DNA from: Vitis vinifera
Lineage: Eukaryota > Streptophyta > Magnoliopsida > Vitales > Vitaceae
DNA length: 64,000 nt
Direction of reading: 5' to 3'
NCBI RefSeq assembly: GCF_030704535.1
Contig: NC_081818.1
Coordinates: 23,662,001-23,726,000, forward strand
Shown: piece after piece, positions 1 to 10,664 of the stretch
Layout of the letters: each line of letters starts with the position of its first letter
Numbering within the stretch: position 1 is the first letter of the stretch
The notes under the pieces: generated by a model
Databases searched by the model: none
The model's input: the letters and a program-made list of their open reading frames with translations, nothing else
Told to the model about the DNA's origin: nothing
Made by a program: the position numbers and the translations under genes

Positions 1-797
1 GAATGCCTTTCAATTTCGTACTATCCCTCACACCCCATGTTATCAAGTCACCCTTTTTTATATACAAAACGTTCCATTACCCTTTTAACTTTAGGGTAGA
101 CGCTGAGTCACTCGGGTCTTTATTCCTCAAAAGCAGTGTAGGGATAGAGAAAGAAAATAAAATGAAGACCAGGTCAGTGCACGATATAATTAATTAATCA
201 CTATTTATTATATTCACAAAATGTGGAAAAAAGCCCTCAATTATTTGGGGTTGGTGAGACATCATAATTTTCTATACATGACAAACACATCCTCTGTTGG
301 CTTTGGATTGGGATTTAAATGCTAGTCTTGGAAAGAAAGATCCATGTGGGCTCCAAATGATTGTATAAAATATTATAAAATAATTAAAAAATAATATAGA
401 TATAATCACAATTAATAATTATAAGGAATCGATAAAGAGATATCAAATATGTCAAATAATATATCTTAAGAATATCACACTAAAATAAACATTCCAAATA
501 ATCTGATCCTAAAAGAATTAAGCCCAAAATAAAGAACCGAAATTATGAAATGCTAAATAGGCCCAAGTAGACAAGAGCTAAACAAAAACTATCTTTAGGT
601 AGGAAGCCCAAAGCCCAAACTACCGAAATTATAAAATCCTGGACAGGCCCAAGTAGAAAAGACCTTACAAAACCCATCTTAGGTCAGAAGCCCAAAGCCC
701 AAACCCATTTATATCCATCGGTTGGCCTATGGCAAGCCCAATTATTAGGCTGGCCCTTCAGTATTGTACATAGGTGCAGCGAGGGGTTGATTCGATT

Positions 798-983
798 AGG
801 GATGGAAATGGGCCTGTTTTTTTCGTATACCCGCCTGTTCCGCTCCTAATGGGAGGGTTTGGGATTTAAATAAATGAGTTTGGGGAATTTTTTTTAAATC
901 CTAGAATGAGTTTGAATATTACTTTGTCCTGTTCAATTATATATAAAATTAATTTAATTTAATATTTATTTAAAAAAAAATTA

Positions 984-1026
<43 letters not shown>

Positions 1027-1282
1027 ATACTTTTTAATAAAATAATTTATAAAAAAATATAATGTTATTAATTATTTATGAAATATATTTATTTTAATGT
1101 ATCTAAAATTTTAAAATATATATATATTTTTTTTAAAGTTACGTGGTGGGAATGGGAATTTCCCATACTCACCCTACCCCGCCTCATTTTATTTTTTTAA
1201 TAGGAATAATAATTATTTTAAATAAATAAAGTAGAGTTGGGATAAGACTACCGATCCCCACCCATTCCATCGTCATCCTTAA
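798..1282. mobile_element. hAT-like MITE (family M2), copy 1
   Basis: The element begins AGGGATGGAAATGGG and ends CATCCTTAA, an imperfect terminal inverted repeat (AGGGATG / CATCCCT in copy 2). It is flanked by the 8-base words attcgatt (790-797) and atttaatt (1283-1290), a decayed 8-bp target duplication typical of hAT elements. Related loci at 35740-35765 (+) and 22105-22135 (-) lack the insert and run straight from ttgatttgatttt into cgtcctt, giving an empty site. It is about 485 bp and non-coding. The hAT assignment rests on TSD length and termini only. Confidence 0.6.
981..1022. repeat. (AAT)n microsatellite
   Basis: About 14 uninterrupted AAT/TAA units inside MITE copy 1. The second copy (20667-21021) has only about seven units, so length varies between copies. 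Confidence 0.9.
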
Positions 1283-1732
1283 ATTTAATTTTACATCCTT
1301 CAAAATTATTTTTATAATAATTTTTTATAGTTAATTTACTTGATAAAATAAATAGAGAGTTATTATGAGGGAATCTGACTTATTTTGATAGCATTTTTAA
1401 CAGAGTCTTCAAATAATTTTTTTTCACGATTTTTTGCATATTTTTTCTTCCATGGTCTTCTATTCTGTAATCTTGTTTGTTGGCCTTTATAATCTATACT
1501 ATTTATTATTATTATGAAATATATTTAAAATAATATTTATAAATACGTTTACTTGAATGAAGTTAAAATAGAAAAATGAGAGTCCTTTAAAAAAAATCGA
1601 TTTTAAATAGAAAAATGAATCATTTAACTAAATGTTGATTTTCATATCAAAATAAAATAATTTTCTTAACATTTTTCTATTTTGATTATTACATATGTTC
1701 ACAACAATTTAATAATCTAATTTATCAATTAC

Positions 1733-3410
1733 TTAAATCATATTTTTAAAACCCATCCTACTTTTGAGACAATATTTTATCAAATGTTCAATTAATGTGT
1801 ATCACAAGTAAATTTTCCTTATGTAAATTTGAGAGTAACTCTTTAAACAATTACTGTAATACCAAGGTATTCTTAATTGCCCAACCAGGGCTCATGTGGA
1901 ATAAATGTAAACTTAAAAAAAAATGAAATTTTTTTTTAAAAAATCAATCAATCAATCAAGCGACTCTTCTAGGAAGGAAATTTCCGAATGTAGCCATCAT
2001 ATAACGTATAGACTTGAATTGAACATAAACACGATCGATTCAAGTACTAGTCCATTTGTAGGGCCAAAATTGGGAATATCCTTTTTGGAGTGTTGATGGC
2101 CAATTGGCACGATAGATACATGTATGACTTGTTCATAAGAACATGACATTTCCTTAGCTTTTAGCCTTTAGGCTCTACCATAACATAAAATTCAAATTCT
2201 AAATCCCAATACATAGAATTAATTACATGTCATATAATATATATATTTTTTTTCTGATATTGACTTATAAGAATTAAGTAATAAGTTCTAAATCGAGTGA
2301 AATCTGGAATGGTCTAAGGTTGTTATCAAACTTGGACCATTCCAGTATGAAATTACCCATTAAGAAGTTGATTATGACGACATGGATTAAAGAATAATAA
2401 ATTTGAAAGTCCTAAGTGGAAGCTTTTGCATAATATATGAATAAATTAGTATCAATGTATCATTGTCATTCTGCCCAACCACAACCTTTAGAAGTCATCT
2501 CAAGTTGGCGGGCTCTTTCCATGCCCACTTTCATTTGTCTACGTCCAATGCTCTATCAATAAGGAAAATAATGGCATGACTTTTCAAGGTAGCCTTACAC
2601 GAAATGTCATTTACGCCAAAATTTGAATATGACATTTTTAAATCTTATTTTTAAAACCCATCCTACTTTTGAGACAATATTTTATCAAATGTTCAATTAA
2701 TGTGTATCACAAGTAAATTTTCTTTATGTAAATTTGACAATAGTTCTTTAAACATTTACAGTAATACCAAAGTATTCTTAATTACACAACCAGGGCTCAT
2801 GTGGAATAAATATGAACTTAAAAAAAATTAAAAAAAAAAATCAATCAATCAAGTGTAGGAAGGAAATTTCCGAATATAGCCATAATATAACGTATAGACT
2901 TGAATTGAACATAAATACAATGGACACATTTTCAACTACAAGTCCATTTATAGGCCCAGAATTGAGAATATCATTTCTAGATAAGCGTTGGAGGCCAACT
3001 AGCACGACAGATATATGTGTGATTCGTTCACAAGAAAATGATATTTCCTTAGCTTTCAGCCTTTAGGCTCTACTATACCATAAAATTCAAATTCTAAATC
3101 CCAATACGAAATTACCCATTAAGACGTTGATTATGATTGCATGGATTAAAGAATAATTAATTTGAAGGTCCTAAGTGGAAGTTTTTGCATAATATATGAA
3201 TCATTTAGTATCAATGTATCATAGTCATCCTGCCCAACCACAACCTTTAGAGCTTGTCTCAAGAAGCCAGGGGGCTCTTTCCATGCCCACTTTCATTTGT
3301 CTACTTCCAATGCTCTATCAATAAGGAAAATAATGGCATGACTTTTCAGTTTTCAAGGCAGCCTCCACAAAATGCCCTTTATGCCAAAATTTGAATATGA
3401 CATTTTCTTA
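1733..3410 (+). repeat. Module U, two tandem copies (period ~905 bp)
   Basis: The word aaaacccatcctac occurs at 1748 and again at 2653, a period of 905 bases, and the following ~750 bases of the two units match with scattered changes. Each unit runs from the aaaaccc word through a (atca)n patch and ttaggaaggaaatttcc-like words, and ends near caaaatttgaatatgac. The module recurs at 21480-21760, 23349-24249 (-), 24250-24866 (-), 24867-25612 (+), 33909-34826 (+) and 35985-36860 (+). No coding capacity is conserved. Its nature is unknown. Confidence 0.75.
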
Positions 3411-4263
3411 GTCTTTTATTTTTTTCTTCTTGACGTACAAAATTATTAATTTCTTTTTTATACTTGAAAGTTTTAATGTATTTTTTTAATAGTAAATTGT
3501 ACAATGTACTAATGTTTAGAAATTGTGGTTAAAAAAACCCCTCTTTTTTAATGTGATGGGTAAATTTATTTGAGAAATCTTGTTTGGGTCTATGAGACTT
3601 CCAACGACAATGATTTGGTTTTTTTTTTTAATATCATTTATATGATAATTAAATATTAAAAATTGATATATGCATTATCGTTTATTTTACATTATTGAAT
3701 GCATTTGAATTAAATAAATTATAGTTTTAATGTTAAATGTATTATCATTATCTCATTAATCCTATTTTTAAAAATTACTATCACTTCATTTTTAATTTTT
3801 TTTATATTTATCCTTTTAATTTTGAATGTTTTTATTTTAAAATATTAAAAATATAAATTTATTCAAAAAATACTAAAATATATAAAAGTAATAATTAAGT
3901 TGAAATATTTTATAAATTAAAATTAATTTGATTAGATAAATAATAAATTATTAATACCAACCTATCATTGTTTACTGATATTTAAAAAATATGATCTTAA
4001 AAATAATCTAATCCTAAAAGAATTAAGCCCAAAATAAAGAATCGAAATTATAAATGCTAAACAGGCCTAAGTAGAAAAAACTATATCTTAGGTAAGAAGC
4101 CCAAAGACCAAACTTCCGAAATTATAAAATGCTAGAGAGGCCCAAGTAGAAAGACCTAAAAAAACCCATCATAGGTCAGATACCCAAACGCCAAAGCCCA
4201 AGCCCATTTATGTTCACCAATCGGCCTATTGGCAAGCCCAATTACTAGGCTAACCCTTCAGTA

Positions 4264-6477
4264 TTTCACTGGGTAGTAGAACTTTTCAACTTGCACCAAA
4301 ACATCTTCGACTACTCTTATGGGTACTTTAATCGAACGGTCTACTAGAGAGAGTGTAATGGTAGTAGCCTTAAGCTCTCCCAATCCCAATTGCTTATAGA
4401 TTGAATATGGAAGCAAATTCACACTAGCTCCCAAATCTAACAAAGTCTTTTCCACGTATGAGTCTCCAATTTGGATTGAGATGATAGGACAACCTGGATC
4501 TTTGTACTTCACCATTGCCTTATTCTCAATTATGGCACTGACTTGCTCGGTGAGGAATGTTTTCTCGGTTAATTTAATCCTTCTCTTCACAGTGCATAAG
4601 TCTTTAAGGAACTTTTGCATAAGCAGGAACTTGCTTGATCATATTAAGGAGTGGGATGTTGATCTTCACTTGCTTCAAAACTTCCAAAATCTCCAAAGTC
4701 TTATCCCCCATTTTGTCTCTGCATAGCTGAAGGGAAAGGCAAATGATTGGAAACACTCCTTTTATCTTTGCTCACAATGACTTCCTCATATTTTTCATAC
4801 TTTTTCTCATTTCTAGCATTTTTCTCCATGGTTGGTTCATCTCTAGCAGGAATATCTTCACTTATAGGTAACTTGGGCTCTTCATATTCTTTCCCATTCT
4901 GAGTGTGATAACTGCATTGCAATCTTCCTTTTGCACTTTAGAAACTTCATTTACTCTTCTCCGATTTTTCTGTGGTTGAGCTGGGAACTTTCCTTTCTCT
5001 TGAAATAAACTTATAGCAAGTTGGCTCAAAGTGGTTCGAATATCTGCTAGTTCTTGAGATGTTTGAGCATTTATCCTATTTTGACCTTCATTACGCTTGT
5101 CTTGCTTTTGTATAAACTCTCTCATCATATCTTCCAGGCTAGAGTTAAATGATGAGGTTTGATGTTGCTATTGAAAATTTTGAGATGGCATACCTTGTGG
5201 TTGAAAACCTTGCTGCCCATAGGCTGATTACCCCGAAATCAGTTTCCTTGTTGCTGAAACTAGCCATTGTTACCACCTTTCCATGATAGATTTGGATGAT
5301 TCCTCCAACTCGGATTATAAGTGTTGGAATATGGAGAATTGCTAGAATATTTCTTATATGTCCCTAAGGCATTGGCTTGCTCCGTATACATGTCTTGCAC
5401 TAGAGGTAGAGTAGGACAAGATTGCACACCATGTTCCGTAGACTTACATATCAAGCACAGTTGAGTTACCCCCTCATTGACTATTTGTACCTCTTGAACT
5501 CCCTTGACTTCCAAATCATCCAGTCTTCTCATAATGGTTGCAAACTTTGCTTGCACATCTAAACCCTCTGGTAAGGTATACACTTCACTAGCTCTTGCCC
5601 TGTTCATTGTTCTATCTCTAAATGGTTCCTTGACAATTGTTTCTTCCTAACTTCTAGATACCTCAGCAACATAATCAAGAAATTGAAATGTTTCATCAGG
5701 GTTTTTATTTCATGAAATCTCCTCCACACATAGCCTCAAGAAGTTGTTTCATTGGTGGTGACATGTCTTCATAGAAATACGATACTAGCATCCAGTTGTC
5801 AAATCTGTGATGGGGGCATGCTGCAACCATTTCCCTGAATCTTTCCTAGCATGCAAAAAATTTCTCATCCTCCATAGCCTTGAAATTCGAGATCTTATTT
5901 TTCAATGCACTGGTTCTATGTGTTGGAAAGAATTTCTGCAAAAACACTAATTGTAGATCACCCCAATTTCTGATATAATAAGGTCTAAGACTATTTAACC
6001 AAGTCTTAGCTTTATCCTTCAATGACAAGAGGAATAGCTTCATGCGGAAGATCTCCAAAGGAGTGTTGGCTTCTCGAAAAATTGAAACGATGTCCTCAAA
6101 TTCCTTGATGTGAGAGTATGGGTTTTCATTTTCCATCCTCCTAAAAATGAGTAGTAGAGGTACCACTGAGGCCGAATGGTAACATGATCATGATTTGGAG
6201 GTAGCATAAAACATTATGGTGTGCTCAACCTAGGAGGATTTAGAAACTCTCTCATAGTTATTTGGTCCTGCATAGGCGATCATGGCCTATTGTTATTACT
6301 GTTGGATTCTTCAGTGTCCTCCATATTTGGTTGAGATTCCTCAGTTGTTCTTTGAAGTCTACCTGAAATATCTCTTTCCCAACCAAGCATAAAACAGAAG
6401 AAAAATATATATAAAAATAAAAAATAAAAGAACTAAAACAAAGTAATGCACTATATCCTAGTTATGACGATTGCCAA
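4264..6477 (-). pseudogene. Ty3/gypsy (Athila-like) gag-protease fragment
   Basis: Read on the minus strand, this is the 5' half of a gypsy retrotransposon broken by stops and frameshifts. A gag capsid-like core lies at 6166-5846 (LFLLSLKDKAKTWLNSLRP and KFFPTHRTSALK). A CX2CX4HX4C zinc knuckle lies near 5470-5425. The retropepsin piece at 4620-4264 has the plant-type active site LLDLGASVNLLP. The frame ends at FYYPVKY against the repeat boundary at ~4263, so the rest of protease, reverse transcriptase, integrase and the 3' LTR are absent. The tRNA-Asp primer site at 6478-6495 supports an Athila/Tat-type assignment. The coding part is dead. Confidence 0.85.
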
Positions 6478-6495
6478 TCCCCGGCAACGGCGCCA
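6478..6495 (-). other. Gypsy primer-binding site (tRNA-Asp)
   Basis: The plus strand reads TCCCCGGCAACGGCGCCA, which is from general knowledge the 3' end of plant tRNA-Asp including CCA. The minus strand is therefore an 18-base primer-binding site. It lies where expected, between the gag region (below 6477) and a putative 5' LTR (from ~6502). It is not a tRNA gene because the rest of the cloverleaf is missing. Confidence 0.85.
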
Positions 6496-6501
6496 ATTTC
6501 T

Positions 6502-7490
6502 TGACCGAACTTCTCTATTGTACCAAAATACTTAGCCTTTTTACGTAGCAACTCTGGTAAAGAAAAAATTAGAGAAATAGTCACTACGACTTTTGTAGTA
6601 TTCCGGGTATCATCCTCAATGACTAGCTTATGGAAATTGTCAATACTAAAATAAATGAATTGTTTTTGTTTAAATCCTAAAGTGAAAAACAACATGTGAA
6701 TAATGTGAAACTAAGTAAAAGATATTAAATTAATAAAAAAAATTAATATTGATTTTAAATTCAATTGATTCAAGTTTGGGGTTTTCCACAATCCAACCTA
6801 GGGTATAGAAATTAGAGAAAACAAGGGTCTTTTAAGTGATATGATCTTAAGGTTTTGGGATCTTTGGCCGCTCACGATCAAGTTGAGTTCTATAACTCAA
6901 AATTGCATCTGAAACCTAATTTTTCCTTTTTAAAACAGATTCCTAAAATCATCAAATGAATGAGATTGATTACTAGTTTAAGATTTGGCTTTTTAATCCT
7001 TCCTACTCCTTATAGCTTTGTTTTGGGGCAAATAACGATAGGGAAGACGAGGATAACTAATGATCAAGAATTACCAAGAATCACTAGTATCGGGTAATAA
7101 CCTACCATATCATTTCCTAAACTAACTCACAAGGATAGGATAAAAAAAATTGATAAATTATCACCCAACCAATAATTAATCTCATTGTTATAATAATTTA
7201 CCCATTGTCCTTATAGGTTTCCTAGCCCTTAGGTTTTCATGCTTCAAGCCCCAAGTTGGCTCTTAGCCTCTCATGAGGGTGATGTCACATTCACAATCCA
7301 TAATAAAGTAAAAATCCATAATTTGAATCAAAATAAACTAAAAACAATATATTTAATAAAGAAGAAAAAGAAAACAAACCAAAATTCTCATCTTCTTCCA
7401 CCTTCAATGTCAAAGTCTTCAGGAAAAAAAATCCAAGATCTCCAAAACCTATAATTGAGAGAGTTTATATAATACTATTATTGGGAATTT
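6502..7490 (-). mobile_element. Putative 5' LTR of the gypsy fragment
   Basis: Sequence adjoining the primer-binding site begins TG at 6502, as an LTR end should. The far boundary is a guess, placed near a change of sequence character around 7490, because no second LTR is in the window to align. Nothing here codes for a recognisable protein; the short frame at 7239-7454 has no support. Confidence 0.4.
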
Positions 7491-8770
7491 GAGGCTAATC
7501 CAAACTATGGTAATCACCCTAGAGGGAGGGGGTAAATAGGGTGATGGTCTCTTTTTCACAAAATTAAACTATGCAAAAATAAGAGACAATTATATGCAAA
7601 TATATAATAAACAAAATAAACATAATTGCATATAATTTAAAAGAGTTAGGGAAGAAAGAGTGCAAACACGAGAGTTTATAGTGGTTCGGCACTTCCTTGC
7701 CTACGTCCACTCTCCTCAACCTCCTAACCGAGTGAGGGTTCCACTATCTTGAAGCCTCAACCAAGCTTCCAATCTCTTTACAATTGGATTATGGTTCCAA
7801 TTCACTCTCTTGGACTTTTGGCTCCAAGCACCCTTTACACTTCTCAAGAGTTATCCCACTCTTGAACAACCTCTCAAGTGATACCCCTCACTTGAGAAAA
7901 TTCCTCTAAAAGATTTACAAATAAAATGATCTCTCAAAAATCCTAGCACAAGAACTTTAAGCTCAAATGATACAAGAGAAATAAGATTGAATGGTGCACT
8001 AAAGATATGCAAGTTATGAAACAATGGTGCACTCAAAAACACTCTTCCAAGGCTCAAATATAATCAAGAATGATTTGGGAAGGTTTAGCTTATGAAACAA
8101 TGAAGTTTGGAGCCTTTTTATAGAAGAAAAAAGTCATACTAGTCGTTGGGGGTTTGACCGGTCGAGCTAGGGGTTGACCGGTTGACTAGCCGTTAGGAAA
8201 AGTGACCGTTGGGCCTCAATCGGACCTCAACCGGTCCTCAACCGGTTGAGGTTCAACCTTGACCGGGAAGAGAAGGCCACTGGGAGAGAGAAAAACTTTT
8301 TGGCCTCCCTCAACTGGTCCTCGATCGGACGAGCACAACCGGTCAACCGGTTGAGCCATTTTTTTGGCTCAACACTCAACATTTTTCAACTTAAAACCTT
8401 TTAACACAAGTTTGAAAATCATTTAACACAAGGTTTTAGTTGAAAACATGAAATCACCAATTCTTAAGATATTTAAAACAATATTACTCTTGGATGATTT
8501 TGGTGCATAAATAAATAATGAAATGCATGAAAGTCCTAGTGCACCAACAACCTTACAAAGAGATCTTAAGAAGCTTTGGTCTTGAAAAACTCTTATCTTT
8601 GAGGTGGTCTTCTTCTTCATGATTTCTCCTTGGCTTGATTTGTCTTTAGATTGCCACTTTGGAAGTCGTCTTGCCTAATCACACTTAAAATGTAGTCATT
8701 AGTTCTAGACCTTGTTTTGTTATCATCAAAATCAAGATTAATCAAACCTTGGTTTCACAACTATCAATTA
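7491..8770. repeat. LTR-like repeat with clustered ACCGGT/CCGGTTGA words
   Basis: A segment at ~7670-7830 (gtttatagtggttcggc, then cttgcctacgtccactc) resembles sequence common in plant LTRs. Between 8150 and 8370 ACCGGT or CCGGTTGA-type words recur roughly ten times in both orientations. A more diverged relative occurs at 56140-56830 with the same order of features. No coding region was seen, so this is probably an old LTR or related non-coding element; the exact ends were not found. Confidence 0.55.
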
Positions 8771-8897
8771 CCTAACATGTAACATACTCTCATTGGTCAC
8801 TTATTACAAAATAATTTCCTAAAAATAATTAAAAATAATAATAATAAAATGGTGATTTTTAGTCGTGTGGGTTCACTTAGGGCAGATGGAGTGATCT

Positions 8898-9100
8898 AGA
8901 TGCAATTCCCGAGATAGAGGAGGCGAACATCAAAGTAGCAGTGGGTGAATTCGAAATTGGTGTCATTTCGAAGTGGATTTCGAATTCATAAGTTGAATAG
9001 ATGCAATTCCCGAGGTAGAGGAGGCGGAACATCAAAGTGGCAATGGGTGAATTCGAAATTGGTGTCATTTTGAAGTGGATTTCGAATTCATAAGTTGAAT
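8898..9100. repeat. Tandem duplication, 101 bp period
   Basis: The segment starting agatgcaattcccgag at 8898 is repeated at 8999 with few changes. Each unit contains gaattcgaaattggtgtc and ends near aagttgaat. It lies in retrotransposon-like debris. Confidence 0.85.
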
Positions 9101-10137
9101 TTCAAAATCATTTCGAAATGACCCTCCAACTTGGTGCAGTTGTCTTTAAATGGTCATAACTTCTTTATTTCAACTCTGATTTGCACACCATTTGAAGCGT
9201 TGGACTCCTGACTTCCTGAGCTTCGAAAGATATATAGTATGTATATAATGAACTAAATAAAGTGCTCTAAATTTGTCCTCAAATTCAAAGTATATAATAC
9301 CATCAGATTTTTGAGTTCTAAATTTCCATGCAGCTGAATCTTGCTTCATGCCTCATTTTCCATGCTTTATTGCCTTCTTTCTTAATCCATAATGGTCATT
9401 TCTCATCTTCCGAACTCATGATATCCTCGTCTTGCCTTTCCTTATGGTCGATGAGTCTTGACTCACTTATTTCCTCATTTAGCCATTTCTTGATCTTTCA
9501 AAATCTAAAGTGATTCAATTTGCACAATTTTCTTCCCTTGAACCGGAGATAAGTCTCCAAAGTACAAATTAAAGTCATGGATATGGCATTAGCATTGATT
9601 TAGGTTAAGTTGGGTGATTTGAATGTCCTTTGGTGCACAAATCATATCAAATATGTGTCATTAGAGCACATATTTTGGCTCCAATCACTAATTTATTAAC
9701 ATTTTTTAGTCCTAAACCTAGTTGTAAATTTGTATTTGTTTTGAGTTCAAATCCTATTAATTTGAGTTTATATTAGGTCCTAAGTCTAATTTATTTTTAA
9801 AATTAATTGAAACTAACTTGGATTTGATGTTAAAAATATATTAAATGCATTTAGAATTAATTTGATCATAATATAAAAAGAATGAATTACTTTAATAAAA
9901 TCTAATATAAGAAAAATTATCAAATATCAAACAATTATATATAAGTTTTAGGATATCAGTTTGATTCAGTTTTTATCAATTAGAAGACAAGCAAATAAAA
10001 AATTGAATCAACAAGGTCGGTTCTCAAAATTCTCAAACTGAACCGACCTTTTTTATTTTTAAAAATCGAACCAATATGATCGATTTTGATTGGTTTGGAT
10101 CAATTTATCAGTTTTTTAGATTTCGCTTACACTCTGA
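9101..10137. other. Anonymous repeat-like DNA
   Basis: 9101-9700 reads like LTR or untranslated retrotransposon sequence (aacttcttcatttc-like and cttcgaaagatatatag words). 9700-10137 is AT-rich with no recognisable gene. The short frame at 9328-9513 has no identifiable domain. Confidence 0.4.
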
Positions 10138-10439
10138 CTGTACCTCCACCATGCACTAACCAATATGGATTGTTTCCACTCTTAATTACCCATACAAGAT
10201 GTTTGGATTTGATTGAGTACATTCAACGACCCACAACTTTTATAAGTCGTGTCTAAGTCTTCCATTACCATATCTATTGATTACTCATTACCCATTTGTC
10301 TTCATCTCTATGTCCTTGTCTACTTAAATAAGTTCTTCTCAACCAGTGTTAATATAAAAATATCCATAATTTTATGAATATCGATAATAGTATTATATGT
10401 ATATAATATTGTCCATGTCCTTCCCTGCTTACATATGAT
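10138..10439 (+). promoter_or_regulatory. Distal promoter of gene 1, cut off by copia
   Basis: This segment aligns by eye with the sequences immediately upstream of genes 2, 3 and 4 (shared words: gtttccactcttaattaccc, attcaacgacc, aattttatgaatat). It includes the same TATA-like tataata (10402-10408) that in gene 3 lies 108 bases before the ATG. Here the copia element starting at 10447 separates it from the gene 1 start by about 4.6 kb. Regulatory function is inferred from conservation and position. Confidence 0.65.
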
Positions 10440-10446
10440 AAAAGTA

Positions 10447-10664
10447 TAACAATCACGCAAGTAATTTGGTAAAAATCTCCAATAATATTTTGCATTACAA
10501 CACCTCTTTATATAATACAAGACTATGACTATTTAAGGAATATACAACCATAAACAAGGCTACAACTATACAAAGATATTGACAGAAAGGAAAAATCACA
10601 GATGAACGTGATTTATGTGGATTCCAAATCACGGATGAGCGTGATTTATGTGGATTCACTTATA
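10447..10664 (-). repeat. Copia 3' LTR
   Basis: This is the left copy on the plus strand and the 3' LTR in element sense. It matches 14708-14925 with about 15 differences. Both contain an internal ~32-bp tandem pair (cgtgatttatgtggattc twice). The sequence ends cacttata, just before the putative polypurine region. Confidence 0.88.

Larger units (their letters stand above)
1..4263 (+). repeat. Composite non-coding repeat, copy R1
   Basis: The stretch shares long segments with 19926-21765 (+), 21766-24249 (-), 24250-26214 (both strands) and 33310-37410 (+). Its first 200 bases recur almost unchanged from 19926, so the repeat probably extends left of the window. It contains a MITE (798-1282), a tandemly doubled ~905 bp module (1733-3410) and an end section (3995-4260) rich in GCCCAA/GGGCTT words. 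At ~4263 it breaks abruptly into a gypsy fragment, whereas the other copies continue with different sequence. No protein homology was recognised; small open frames inside are not conserved between copies. Confidence 0.8.

Noticed and set aside
3..197. 64-residue open frame repeated at 19928-20122
   Set aside because: Both lie in copies of the same non-coding repeat. The product has no recognisable domain and the frame is explained by duplication.
2812..3066. 84-residue frame in module U (and the frame at 23770-24024)
   Set aside because: The frame is not kept in the other module copies, and stops and indels differ between them.
1733..3410. CRISPR-like or satellite array
   Set aside because: Only two ~905-bp units, and no short regular repeat-spacer pattern. 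The eukaryotic context excludes CRISPR.
6478..6495. Possible tRNA-Asp gene fragment
   Set aside because: Only the 3' 18 bases match; position and orientation fit a retrotransposon primer site.
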